DNA of 64,000 nt from an uncultured Lachnospiraceae bacterium (lineage in GTDB: Bacteria; Bacillota; Clostridia; Lachnospirales; Lachnospiraceae): assembly GCA_902779395.1 (NCBI GenBank), contig CACZBK010000003.1, forward strand, positions 1-64,000, in the 5' to 3' direction. Numbering within the stretch: the stretch's first letter is position 1; each line of letters starts with the position of its first letter. The translations under genes and the position numbers were made by a program. The notes beneath the pieces are model-generated. The model saw only the letters and a list, made by a program, of their open reading frames with translations, had not been told where the DNA came from and did not search any database. Of this stretch, positions 1 to 7,134 are shown in pieces.

Positions 1-2
1 TG

Positions 3-101
3 CCCTTTGATTATGTTATGGAGGGGACAACGAACAGCTTTAAGAGACTTGGAAGATCCGTATACACATGGCATGGACAGGACGTGCCGTATTCGCCATA
101 A
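3..101 (+). CDS. 3' fragment of an unknown gene (C-terminal 32 residues)
   Basis: One frame is open from the left edge to a TAA at 99-101 and reads as a plausible soluble C-terminus, ending in ...YTWHGQDVPYSP. No family was recognised. An overlapping frame is open longer (to 198), so the choice rests only on how protein-like the peptide looks. From 102 to 357 I see no gene; the stretch is AT-rich with A-runs around 200-235 and may be remnant DNA. Confidence 0.3.
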   Translation, partial: PFDYVMEGTTNSFKRLGRSVYTWHGQDVPYSP

Positions 102-357
102 GAGACTTGTTTTCCTCGGACTGATCATAGGGCTGGATATTCTGCGTATAAAACAACTCAACGGAACGTCGTGGATCGGGGACGGCACGGGAAACTGATG
201 GAAAAATTTTGTAAAAAAATCGTAAAGACTGCACTTTAAAGGAAGTAGAAAAGATGGGCATGTGTTTTTAATGCGATTCCTGCATTTATGTTTCCGGGAC
301 TGGCTGTTATGCTATAGAGTTTTTTGAATAAATAGAAGAATTGGAGTGAGAAACATC

Positions 358-450
358 ATGAAATACTTTGAATTTGGGGATCGCTTCTTCTGGAACCCGA
401 GAGATATAAGGGGAGATATAAGTCAAGGTAGTTTTATTCGAGTAGGATAA
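358..450 (+). CDS. small ORF, 30 residues, possible gene remnant
   Basis: An ATG preceded by a weak purine-rich stretch (TTGGAGTGAG at about 343-352) opens a 30-codon frame beginning MKYFEFGDRFFW and stopping at 448-450, 17 bases before the DUF1016 gene. The opening MKYFEFG resembles, from memory only, the start of small proteins seen in mobile regions of Firmicutes. If that is right, this is a truncated copy. It could equally be chance. Confidence 0.2.
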   Translation: MKYFEFGDRFFWNPRDIRGDISQGSFIRVG

Positions 451-467
451 TAGAGAAGAATGAGCTG

Positions 468-1571
468 ATGATGCCACAGGATTACAAAGAGTGGGTTAAA
501 TCTATAAGCGCAAGATACAGGCAGTGCCAGATAAAAGCCGCTGTTTCCGTTAACCGGGAACTGATATCCTTTTATTGGTCTCTGGGCCGGGATATAGTAG
601 AGCGTGAAGCGGAAAAAACATATGGAAGCGGGTTCTATGATAAACTCAGCAGGGATTTAAAAGCTGTTTTTGAGGGAAATAGCGGGTTTTCCAGTAGAAA
701 TTTAAGGTATACTGCGCGGTTTTTCAGATTGTACAGTGCTCCGTCAAATTTGCCACAAGTTGTGGCAAAATCTGATGAAACGGGGAGTGATTCAAATTTG
801 CCACAAGCTGTGGCAAATTCTGAAGGTTCAAATCTCCCACAGCTTGTGGGAAAAGTAGACTACGAAGATCTGCTTACGGTTCCGTGGGGGCATCACAGGC
901 TGATCATTGACAGGTGCAAAGAAGATGGCGCAAAAGCTTCCTTTTTTGTCCGGAAAACGATACAGAATAACTGGTCCCGCGCCGTGTTGGAGAACTTTCT
1001 TGATACAGATCTGTATGAGCGGCAGGGCAAGGCGATAACCAATTTCGAATATGCCCTTCCAGCACCACAAAGCGATTTGGCCCAGGAGATGACAAGGGAT
1101 CCTTATAACTTCGATTTTCTGACTATACGGGAAGATTATGATGAAAAACAGCTCAAAGATGCGCTTGTAGATAATGTGATCAAATTCCTGCTTGAGCTGG
1201 GTAGAGGGTTTGCCTTTGTGGGAAAGGAATACCCGCTTCCTATAGAGGGGACTGAGGAACGAATAGACCTATTGTTTTACCATCTGTGCCTGCACTGCTA
1301 TGTGGTAGTAGAGGTCAAAGTAAAAGCGTTCAGTTCACGGGATATAAGCCAGACGGCTACGTATGTTGCCATTGCAGATGATCTTATCCGTAAGGAAGGG
1401 GACAATAAGACTATAGGCCTGATAATCTGTAAGAGCAAGAACAATGTTCTGGCCAAATATGCCGTGGGAACATCGAAGGAACCTATAGGGGTGTCGGAGT
1501 ATGAATTATCCAATCTGCTTCCTACTCCGGAAGAAATAGAGAAGGAATTACTCGGAGGAAACGAGAGTTGA
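468..1571 (+). CDS. DUF1016 / YhcG-type PDDEXK nuclease-family protein
   Basis: This 367-residue protein has the two-part build of the DUF1016 (YhcG) family. An N-terminal helical domain (about 1-90: KEWVKSISARYRQCQIKAA, then FYWSLGRDIVERE and GFSSRNLRYTARFF) is followed, after a repetitive linker, by WGHHRLIIDRCK and a C-terminal PDDEXK-like domain. That domain has GRGFAFVGKEYPL, then ERIDLLFYHLCLHCYVVVEVKVKAF (D-x(n)-E-x-K), then a late QTATYVAIAD helix. The family is often encoded beside type I restriction genes, and the stub that overlaps its stop codon here (1568-1632) fits this. The linker, residues about 94-125, is a threefold repeat of SNLPQ-V encoded by palindromes. Alternative start: ATG at 471. 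A role in defence or DNA repair is inferred from family context, not shown. Confidence 0.88.
   Translation: MMPQDYKEWVKSISARYRQCQIKAAVSVNRELISFYWSLGRDIVEREAEKTYGSGFYDKLSRDLKAVFEGNSGFSSRNLRYTARFFRLYSAPSNLPQVVAKSDETGSDSNLPQAVANSEGSNLPQLVGKVDYEDLLTVPWGHHRLIIDRCKEDGAKASFFVRKTIQNNWSRAVLENFLDTDLYERQGKAITNFEYALPAPQSDLAQEMTRDPYNFDFLTIREDYDEKQLKDALVDNVIKFLLELGRGFAFVGKEYPLPIEGTEERIDLLFYHLCLHCYVVVEVKVKAFSSRDISQTATYVAIADDLIRKEGDNKTIGLIICKSKNNVLAKYAVGTSKEPIGVSEYELSNLLPTPEEIEKELLGGNES
749..851 (+). repeat. three palindromes inside the DUF1016 gene
   Basis: Unit 1 has perfect 10-bp arms (TTTGCCACAA 749-758 / TTGTGGCAAA 760-769). Unit 2 has perfect 11-bp arms (AATTTGCCACA 795-805 / TGTGGCAAATT 809-819). Unit 3 has 7-bp arms (TCCCACA 835-841 / TGTGGGA 845-851). 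In unit 3 a G-C pair of the stem has become C-G on both arms together, which keeps the pairing. Each unit encodes one SNLPQ(V/A/L)V step of the interdomain linker. Confidence 0.9.
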
Positions 1572-1632
1572 TAGATACAGAAGCTTTAAGAAAAAAGTTA
1601 TAGATCTTGCTTTGATGTTAAACTGGTCCTGA
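1568..1632 (+). pseudogene. stub of a type I restriction specificity subunit gene (hsdS-like)
   Basis: A GGAGG (about 1554-1558) precedes a TTG at 1568 that overlaps the DUF1016 stop codon as TTGA. The frame reads IDTEALRKK and then hits TAG at 1601 within an A-run. Skipping one base there continues as VIDLALMLNWS to TGA at 1632. The combined string (M)IDTEALRKKVIDLA is very like the conserved start of HsdS proteins, which commonly begin M(I)DTxxLRKKxLDLAIxGKLV. I infer that only the first ~20 codons survive, with a 1-base frameshift in the A-run, and the rest of the gene is gone. The identification rests on a short match. Confidence 0.5.
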
Positions 1633-1656
1633 CGGAAGAATATGTATTATTTGATC

Positions 1657-1699
1657 GTCCCATATTTTTTCTAAAAAAAGAAAAAATATGGGACATTTT
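1657..1699 (+). terminator. long perfect stem terminator after the DUF1016/hsdS remnant
   Basis: Perfect 16-bp arms at 1657-1672 and 1679-1694 (GTCCCATATTTTTTCT and its complement) enclose six A residues and are followed by ATTTTT. The stem is flanked by A- and T-runs on both strands, so it may act in either direction. Confidence 0.75.
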
Positions 1700-1754
1700 T
1701 GACGTCTGCTGCGTTTTATATAGTAAGAGGAGCAAAATACAACAGGAGTGGTCC

Positions 1755-2231
1755 ATGGCAGAAGTTAATATTGATGAAGTAACCGGGATAATAGAAAAAC
1801 ACAGCGATATGATCTGGCGGCTTGCATTATGCCGAATTCAGAATGTGCAGGATGCTGAAGATGTATACCAGGAATGCTTTTTGAGATTCCTTAAACAAGA
1901 GAGACGGAATTGGGATGATGAGCGTATCAAAGCTTGGCTTATCAGGACGGTTTTGAATCTGTGCGCAGATCATTTCAGAAGACGGATCAGGCATCCTGAA
2001 ACAGATATTGAAGATTTTAAGGATACAGGGGCATATATACCTGAGGAATACAGGGAATTATGGGATCAGGTAGCACAGCTCCCGTATAAATACAGGGTGG
2101 TGATACATCTTTTTTACGGAGAGGGATATAGCACAAGAGAAATAGCCGGGATCTTACGCATAACAGATTCGGCAGTCCGAACGCGGCTTGAAAGAGGCAG
2201 AAACATGTTAAAGAAAGAGATGGAGGGATGA
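1755..2231 (+). CDS. ECF-type RNA polymerase sigma factor
   Basis: The 158-residue protein has the size and order of an ECF sigma factor. Region 2 (about residues 10-80) includes DAEDVYQECFLRFLK and the DNA-melting segment WLIRTVLNLCADHFRR. Region 4 (about 100-155) includes LPYKYRVVIHLFYGEGYSTREIA and a helix-turn-helix ending SAVRTRLERGRNMLK. The start ATG has a CAGGAG at 1744-1749. The next gene begins only 2 bases after its stop and encodes a membrane protein, so the pair is very likely a sigma factor and its membrane-bound controller. Its regulon is unknown; the operon itself is a usual target for autoregulation. Confidence 0.93.
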   Translation: MAEVNIDEVTGIIEKHSDMIWRLALCRIQNVQDAEDVYQECFLRFLKQERRNWDDERIKAWLIRTVLNLCADHFRRRIRHPETDIEDFKDTGAYIPEEYRELWDQVAQLPYKYRVVIHLFYGEGYSTREIAGILRITDSAVRTRLERGRNMLKKEMEG

Positions 2232-2233
2232 TC

Positions 2234-3469
2234 ATGGAAGAGTATAGAATGTTATGCAAAGAGATTAAAACTCCCGATAAGCTTAAGGAAGAACTGCTTG
2301 AGACGATACAGTATCAGAATAACGAAAAGACAACGGTGGGCTTTCACCGGAATATATTGCGGGTTGCTGCGGTGCTGCTGATAAGCCTGTTTGGGATTGG
2401 GATCCTTGGCCTGGGGGTATATGCCGGATCGCGTTTTGTCTCACATTTACTTGATGATAGATTTCACATATACAGTGATTCGGATGCGGAGGAGAGTGAG
2501 TATATCGGCACTTTGTCATATCCGGAAGATATAAATACAACAGATCAGGGGATAAGGCTATCTCTTGTGGAAACAGCATCAGATTTATTTGGCTTTTTTC
2601 TGGCGCTTCGGGTTGATGGAGTGCTGTATGATGGTAATAAGGCTGTGAAAGTAGAGAAAGGTGCAGTCTTTTTGGACGGAATTGAGATCCCGGCAGTTTT
2701 TGGTGAAATGAAATGGATTGAAGACGGAGAATATTATGAGTTATCTGTTGAATATTATCAGGATATATATACCTATGATGAAACTGCTCTTGGGAAAGAG
2801 GTAAAGGTGATCATATACAGCTTTTCGGCAGAGGATCCGGTTGAAGGTGACAGTAAGGTCATGGCAGAAGGAGAGTGGGCCGTTAACTGGACCGTTGAAG
2901 GGAATGGGGATGTGCGTGTTACATCCGCATGGCGTTTGGATGACGGTGATAACCATGCTTATTTTGATAACGGTATTTTGTTGCATTCAATAAGAGTTTC
3001 ATCGCTTAGGATTGATGTGGATTATATATATCCAAAGGAAGGATTAAAGGAGGACAGGAAATTTGGTTTTGGAATGGCTTATGCCCTGGATGATGATGCA
3101 TTTCCGCCTGTTCCGGTTGGATTTCTTATGGGGGATGGAAGCATAAAGCGTTTCGATATTTCGGCACCCGGCTGGAGCGGGTATTGTGATAATCCTGATT
3201 GTTTAGGCGGGCTGAATACAGATGATGTATACATATACTCTCATCTTACGGGAACGATCGTTGATCCACATAGTAGAGTAGGGGTGCTGTTTCTTGACAG
3301 TGACAGCGAATATTTCGGAACAGATGAAGAATACGGTGTACCGGAGCTGCCTCTTGATGAGTATCAGATATTTGCATTAAGACATATCGAAATAGAAGAA
3401 TATGAAAGATTACGGGATAAGAATTATGACAGTAAGAATAAAGATGCGGTACAGCCGGAAGAAGAGTGA
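2234..3469 (+). CDS. membrane protein partner of the ECF sigma factor (DUF4179-like)
   Basis: The 411-residue protein has a short cytoplasmic N-terminus (residues 1-42, KTPDKLKEELLETIQ), one membrane helix at about 43-65 (VAAVLLISLFGIGILGLGVY) and a large extracytoplasmic domain of about 340 residues. That is the layout of DUF4179-type anti-sigma proteins in Firmicutes. I chose ATG 2234 because GGAGGG at 2222-2227 sits six bases before it; ATG 2228 overlaps the sigma stop but has no room for a ribosome. The acidic external domain (WRLDDGDNHAYFDNG and similar) probably senses an envelope signal. The anti-sigma role is inferred from topology and gene order; no zinc-finger anti-sigma motif is present. 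Confidence 0.75.
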   Translation: MEEYRMLCKEIKTPDKLKEELLETIQYQNNEKTTVGFHRNILRVAAVLLISLFGIGILGLGVYAGSRFVSHLLDDRFHIYSDSDAEESEYIGTLSYPEDINTTDQGIRLSLVETASDLFGFFLALRVDGVLYDGNKAVKVEKGAVFLDGIEIPAVFGEMKWIEDGEYYELSVEYYQDIYTYDETALGKEVKVIIYSFSAEDPVEGDSKVMAEGEWAVNWTVEGNGDVRVTSAWRLDDGDNHAYFDNGILLHSIRVSSLRIDVDYIYPKEGLKEDRKFGFGMAYALDDDAFPPVPVGFLMGDGSIKRFDISAPGWSGYCDNPDCLGGLNTDDVYIYSHLTGTIVDPHSRVGVLFLDSDSEYFGTDEEYGVPELPLDEYQIFALRHIEIEEYERLRDKNYDSKNKDAVQPEEE

Positions 3470-3542
3470 GGTGAGATGAAATAGAACTGCTATATCAGAC
3501 ATTTTATTATCAGACCAGTTAGAAAAAACACAGGAGGAAAAG

Positions 3543-4877
3543 ATGTTGAAAAAGATCGTATTAATGATGATGACAGGGCTTATCCTTTGTGGATGTGCCG
3601 ATCAGGGGATAATTGAAGAACAGAAAAGCGCTGAACAACAAGATGTTACAGATATTCCGGGAGATAATTTGGAGCAAGCAGATACGGAGGATAATGCAAT
3701 TAATGAAGAAAGTAGTGATGATGTTATCGACACATCTGATCATAAGCTTATCACTTTCAGGTATCGTGATCACCCCTGCGTTTTTACGTATGAGGATGAA
3801 GAGTATGCTTATCGGAACTATACGACTATAAGCACCGAAACTTATGAAAATGATGAGGATATCCATGAATACTCTGCGCTGAAAAACAGACTCGTTGCAT
3901 TTAATGAGGAGCAAAAAGAGAAAATACTTGGAAATGATGGGATACTTGAGCTTGCTGAATTAGCTGAATCTGATACAGGATCCGGATATGTCAAAGACGA
4001 GCATCGGGAGGTTGATCCGTATGAATATAAGTATCTGCGTGAAATGATACCTATCCGGGCAGACTCTGAAGTGTTTTCATTTGTTGTGTTCAGTCAGCAG
4101 TACAGTATGGCGCCGACAGGTTCGATCGAATGGCTGCACTACAATATCGATCCCATAAGTGGGGAGGATATCAGATTTGCTGATGTTGTAACTGATACGG
4201 AAAACCTTACGGATATCATCTTTGATAAGCTTGAAACGATAAATGAAAGCCTTGCATCCGATTCGACGATAGGGTACATGCATGTTGCCGACCGGTATAT
4301 AATAAGCCGTAACGGAGATTTTATGGCAGATGAATATATATATAAGATCCCGGCAGAGGAGAAGGATCGTAATGCAATGAAGGAGCGGCTGGAAAGATAT
4401 CAGTGTTGGGCGCTCGATCATGACGGAGTCTGGTTATTCTTTTCAGGTAACCAGCATAATGCTTATGGTGTAAAGATAAGATATAAGGATCATCCGGAGA
4501 TCTTTTCCGAGAAGTATTTCCTTTCTAACACTGATGGAGATGTTGCCTTTCAGGCGATCAAATATAAAGATGCGGATACAAAGTATATAGATCTGATGCA
4601 TCCGGAAGAGGAAGGAGCTCAGGGTGAGGGAGAACCCTTAACATTATCAGATTACCAGGCGGAGCTAGACAAAATAAACGAAGAACTCGGAACAAATTAT
4701 AGTTTTCCAAAGGAAGATCTGCTTAAAGCAGAGGGAAGAACTCCTAAAGATGTGGAAGAGTTTTTTCAGAAGATGAGATTAGAAGAATTCAGAGATTATG
4801 TTATTGATGCTTCACAAAATGCTTTTGTTAATACGCTGCCTATAGAACATGAATATAGTGTGGAGAATTCAAATTAA
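3543..4877 (+). CDS. lipoprotein of unknown function in the sigma factor operon
   Basis: The signal peptide ends in the lipobox LCGC with the lipidated cysteine at residue 18, after which a long acidic, low-complexity linker runs to about residue 65. The rest is a globular domain with repeated beta-strand-like segments (HKLITFRYRDHPCVFTYEDE, YSMAPTGSIEWLHYNIDPISGED). The latter resembles DUF3298/RsiV-type extracellular domains, but I could not settle a family. The C-terminal helical part contains LSDYQAELDKINEELGTNYSF. An AGGAGGAAAAG ribosome binding site precedes ATG 3543. It lies 73 bases downstream of the membrane sigma partner, so it is probably co-transcribed and part of the same envelope-sensing unit. 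Confidence 0.75.
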   Translation: MLKKIVLMMMTGLILCGCADQGIIEEQKSAEQQDVTDIPGDNLEQADTEDNAINEESSDDVIDTSDHKLITFRYRDHPCVFTYEDEEYAYRNYTTISTETYENDEDIHEYSALKNRLVAFNEEQKEKILGNDGILELAELAESDTGSGYVKDEHREVDPYEYKYLREMIPIRADSEVFSFVVFSQQYSMAPTGSIEWLHYNIDPISGEDIRFADVVTDTENLTDIIFDKLETINESLASDSTIGYMHVADRYIISRNGDFMADEYIYKIPAEEKDRNAMKERLERYQCWALDHDGVWLFFSGNQHNAYGVKIRYKDHPEIFSEKYFLSNTDGDVAFQAIKYKDADTKYIDLMHPEEEGAQGEGEPLTLSDYQAELDKINEELGTNYSFPKEDLLKAEGRTPKDVEEFFQKMRLEEFRDYVIDASQNAFVNTLPIEHEYSVENSN

Positions 4878-4880
4878 GAC

Positions 4881-4916
4881 AGGGGGGCGCTCATGGCCAT
4901 ATCAGCCCCCTATTTT
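4881..4916 (+). terminator. probable terminator after the lipoprotein gene
   Basis: AGGGGG at 4881-4886 pairs with CCCCCT at 4906-4911, with a 19-base loop, and is followed by ATTTT. It is G-C rich but short. It lies directly against the oriT on the right. Confidence 0.5.
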
Positions 4917-4960
4917 AATAAGGGCGCACTTCTATACATTCCCTTCGGGATGTAGTGCGT
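4917..4960 (-). other. candidate oriT of the MOBQ (RSF1010/pIP501) family
   Basis: Read on the minus strand, 4931 to 4920 is AAGTGCGCCCTT, which contains the TAAGTGCG/CCCT-like nick core of RSF1010 and pIP501 origins of transfer. The expected nick is between bases 4925 and 4924 (minus-strand order). As in those origins an inverted repeat sits directly 5' of the core on the cleaved strand: CGCACT (4925-4930) pairs with AGTGCG (4954-4959). It encloses a second stem of TACAT (4935-4939) with ATGTA (4950-4954) and CCC (4941-4943) with GGG (4947-4949). The motif match is seen; activity as an oriT is inferred. No relaxase gene is present in the window. Confidence 0.65.
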
Positions 4961-5050
4961 CTGGCAGGAGCCGGGATCCGGCTGCGCCGGGGTTTGCCTT
5001 CGCTTGCGCTTCGGAGATTTGTGAAAATACGTATATAACATGTTGGGGAT

Positions 5051-5086
5051 AAAGCGTTTCGGAATAGTCCGGAGCGCTTTTTTATT
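5051..5086 (+). terminator. terminator or attenuator ahead of the DUF3847 gene
   Basis: AAAGCG (5051-5056) pairs with CGCTTT (5075-5080), with an inner CGGA/TCCG stem around ATAG, and TTTATTTT follows. It lies 35 bases before the DUF3847 start codon, between the oriT and the gene. It could stop read-in from the oriT side or attenuate the gene's own leader. Between it and the oriT, 4970-4989 holds two overlapping GC-rich palindromes (GCCGGGATCCGGC and CCGGCTGCGCCGG). Confidence 0.65.
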
Positions 5087-5120
5087 TTCAAAAACAACAA
5101 AACGAAAAGGAGGATTTACC

Positions 5121-5570
5121 ATGGAAGATCAGATCAAGGAACTGGAGGAAATGAGGAAAGAGGTCGATAGGATGGAAAAGCAGAAAGAGCAGAGTGAGCA
5201 TCAGATCAACCGATTGGAGAACAGGATCGGGAAGATCGAGAAGGTCGGCCGGAAGCAGAGGACGCATCTTTTGTGTTCAAAGGCCGGCTATATAGCTGAC
5301 TTCCTTGAGCATACGAAAGAGCAGTATGTATGTGTATCGATGCTCGCCCGTGAGGCTCTGGGATATCCGGCATTTGAGAAACTCCGGAAGAGCGATTGTA
5401 ACAATATAGCAGAGATAATGAGGACTATGCCGGAGTGGGAGAAAGCAGGGACCAGGAGCATTGGAGTATATGGTAAGCAGCGGGTGTGGAAAAGGAAAAA
5501 GCCGTTGCAGGCAGGAGCTGAACCGGGAGAGGAACCGGAGCAGCTTGAGATACCGTTTGAGGTTAAGTAG
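5121..5570 (+). CDS. DUF3847-type mobile-element protein
   Basis: The start ATG 5121 has AAGGAGG at 5108-5114; a longer upstream frame from 5040 lacks a ribosome binding site. Residues 1-45 are a charged coiled coil (IKELEEMRKEVDRMEKQKEQ), followed by IGKIEKVGRKQRTHLLCSKAG, which matches the RRARTHRL(C)xxGG-type core of DUF3847 proteins. Those proteins are small, of unknown function, and found near relaxase genes in mobilizable and conjugative elements of Firmicutes. The rest (about 60-149) is a helical segment and a basic, then acidic, tail. Its neighbours, an oriT on one side and an excisionase and integrase on the other, agree with a mobile-element origin. A role in plasmid or element maintenance or transfer is a guess. 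Confidence 0.7.
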   Translation: MEDQIKELEEMRKEVDRMEKQKEQSEHQINRLENRIGKIEKVGRKQRTHLLCSKAGYIADFLEHTKEQYVCVSMLAREALGYPAFEKLRKSDCNNIAEIMRTMPEWEKAGTRSIGVYGKQRVWKRKKPLQAGAEPGEEPEQLEIPFEVK

Positions 5571-5605
5571 GGCAACCAACCAGGGTAACCAAGTGCGGCA
5601 ACCAA
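5571..5605 (+). repeat. three GGYAACCAA repeats spaced exactly 13 bp
   Basis: GGCAACCAA at 5571, GGTAACCAA at 5584 and GGCAACCAA at 5597 begin 13 bases apart, right after the DUF3847 stop codon and just before the excisionase. The regular spacing suggests a protein-binding array, possibly for the excisionase or another element-encoded protein. Confidence 0.7.
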
Positions 5606-5629
5606 CTTAAAGACTTTTTTTCAAAGGAA

Positions 5630-5773
5630 ATGTGCAGTAACATTGGTCAGAATCGCATTGAGAAGCTGCTCCGGGCGCCCAACTGTCCGTTTGTGCTTTT
5701 TGTGGGGGCAAAGAAGCTGGTTAAAAGGCGTGAATTTGAAGCGTTTATCAGCTCAAGAATAGAGATTAAGTGA
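5630..5773 (+). CDS. xis: short excisionase (Tn916 Xis-like), possibly 5'-truncated
   Basis: A 47-codon frame reads IGQNRIEKLLRAPNCPFVLF, then VGAKKLVKRREFEAFI. This is the C-terminal two thirds of the winged-helix excisionases of Tn916-type elements, which are usually about 65-70 residues. The frame stays open upstream to 5567 but has no ATG, and the usual N-terminal xxLTIxEAxxY helix is not visible. ATG 5630 has AAAGGAA only two bases before it, a poor spacing. I therefore think the N-terminus was lost or replaced and the protein may be non-functional. It lies 92 bases upstream of the integrase, the normal xis-int order, and would direct integrase toward excision. Confidence 0.6.
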   Translation: MCSNIGQNRIEKLLRAPNCPFVLFVGAKKLVKRREFEAFISSRIEIK

Positions 5774-5779
5774 AATGAA

Positions 5780-5850
5780 ACTACCCTTGAAAGAGCCTTG
5801 CTTTTATGATACAATCCTCGGGTTGTACCTGGGCTCACTTTCAGGGTAGT
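5780..5850 (+). promoter_or_regulatory. integrase promoter inside an inverted repeat
   Basis: The -35 TTGAAA (5787-5792) and -10 TACAAT (5810-5815) are 17 bases apart. They are bracketed by an imperfect inverted repeat, ACTACCCTTGAAAG (5780-5793) and CTTTCAGGGTAGT (5838-5850), which differ by one inserted T. The left arm overlaps the -35, so a factor binding the repeat, or a hairpin in the leader, could control int. Confidence 0.65.
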
Positions 5851-5865
5851 CAGAAAGGAGCTCAT

Positions 5866-7134
5866 ATGGGAAAGAACTTAAAAAATGTAGAGATAGGAAA
5901 GGGATTATCACAGAGGCGGGACGGCCGTTACTCAGCCCGTTTTGTGACAAAGACAGGTAAGCGTAAGGAAAGGTACTTCGAATCCCTTCTGCAGGCAAAG
6001 AACTGGCTTGAGGAGGCACGTCATGAGGATAAGCATGCCGTAGTGGCACCTTTCGATATGGTGGCGGAGGATATCATAAAAAATGATACTTCACTCCCCG
6101 CATTTTCGGATATGACGGTCGATGAGTGGCAGGATTTTTGGATAAACAATATCGTGAAGGATCTGCGTGGCAATACGTTAAGGAATTATCGTGAACGCTA
6201 CAGGATCAACATCCGGCCGGTTATGGGCAGGTTGAAGATGCAGGATGTTCGTCCAATGCACTGCAAGAAAGTGCTGATGGATATGGATGGAGATTATGCA
6301 GGTTCGACCATCAAGCAGACTTATACTACTATGGGAACTCTGTTTAAATCGGCCGTGATGAACGGTGTGATAAAGAAGCATCCTATGGATGGCGTAAGGT
6401 GTACGCGTAAGCCTAAGGCCAAATCGGATATCAAAGCTATGACGGTTAAAGAGCAGGAACTTTTTACCGAAACAGCTGAAAGGTCACATAATTATGATCA
6501 GTATCAGCTGATACTGCAGACCGGTATCCGTACAGGGGAACTTGTGGGCCTGACATGGGACGCGATAGATTTCAAAAATAAGACACTGACTGTGAATAAG
6601 TCTCTTGAATATCGATACGAAAGAGGAACGTGGGAAGCTGGTCCGCCTAAGACAGAAGCAGCATATAGGACCATTCCGCTTACGTCATGTGCATTTGGCA
6701 TACTCAGTAAGCTGTATGATGCGCGGAAAATAAGGTATGAGTCAGAAGAACTTGACCAGGCGCTTATATACAGAGATAAACTGACCGGTGAAGACAAGGT
6801 ACTTAAAATGAAAGATCTTGTTTTTGTCAATTATCGTACCGGGATGCCGACAAAAAACAGTTCATACGATACGCATATGTATAAACTCTGTGAGGAAGCC
6901 GGGATCCAGCATTTCTCCATGCATTCGCTCCGCCATACATTTGCTACCAGAGCGATTGAGAAGGGCGTACCTCCGAAAGCATTGCAGAAATTACTGGGGC
7001 ATGAATCTGTTCAGACAACCATGGATACCTATGTACATGTGACAGATGATTCCAAGCTGCTTGCTGTTAAGATTTTTGAGGGCAGTGTCGGTGGGGATAC
7101 AACGGAAAATGGCGTAGGAAATGGCGTAAAATGA
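5866..7134 (+). CDS. int: tyrosine recombinase / integrase, Tn916 Int type
   Basis: The start ATG 5866 follows AAAGGAGCTC; a longer frame from 5806 runs through the promoter. The 422-residue protein has an N-terminal arm-binding domain ([20 protein letters not shown]), a core-binding SAM-like domain (about 90-170) and a C-terminal catalytic domain. The catalytic set is visible: Arg in [25 protein letters not shown] (H-x-x-R), [14 protein letters not shown] with the second His and the nucleophile Tyr. All residues expected of an active enzyme are present. Its last codons (NGVGNGVK) are themselves made of the AAATGGCGTA iterons that continue downstream. The element end and the chromosomal gene ychF follow directly, so the integrase sits at one boundary of the element. 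Confidence 0.93.
   Translation: MGKNLKNVEIGKGLSQRRDGRYSARFVTKTGKRKERYFESLLQAKNWLEEARHEDKHAVVAPFDMVAEDIIKNDTSLPAFSDMTVDEWQDFWINNIVKDLRGNTLRNYRERYRINIRPVMGRLKMQDVRPMHCKKVLMDMDGDYAGSTIKQTYTTMGTLFKSAVMNGVIKKHPMDGVRCTRKPKAKSDIKAMTVKEQELFTETAERSHNYDQYQLILQTGIRTGELVGLTWDAIDFKNKTLTVNKSLEYRYERGTWEAGPPKTEAAYRTIPLTSCAFGILSKLYDARKIRYESEELDQALIYRDKLTGEDKVLKMKDLVFVNYRTGMPTKNSSYDTHMYKLCEEAGIQHFSMHSLRHTFATRAIEKGVPPKALQKLLGHESVQTTMDTYVHVTDDSKLLAVKIFEGSVGGDTTENGVGNGVK

Noticed and set aside
7-198. 63-codon frame at the left edge
   Set aside because: It has no ribosome binding site and its peptide looks random compared with the overlapping frame ending at 101.
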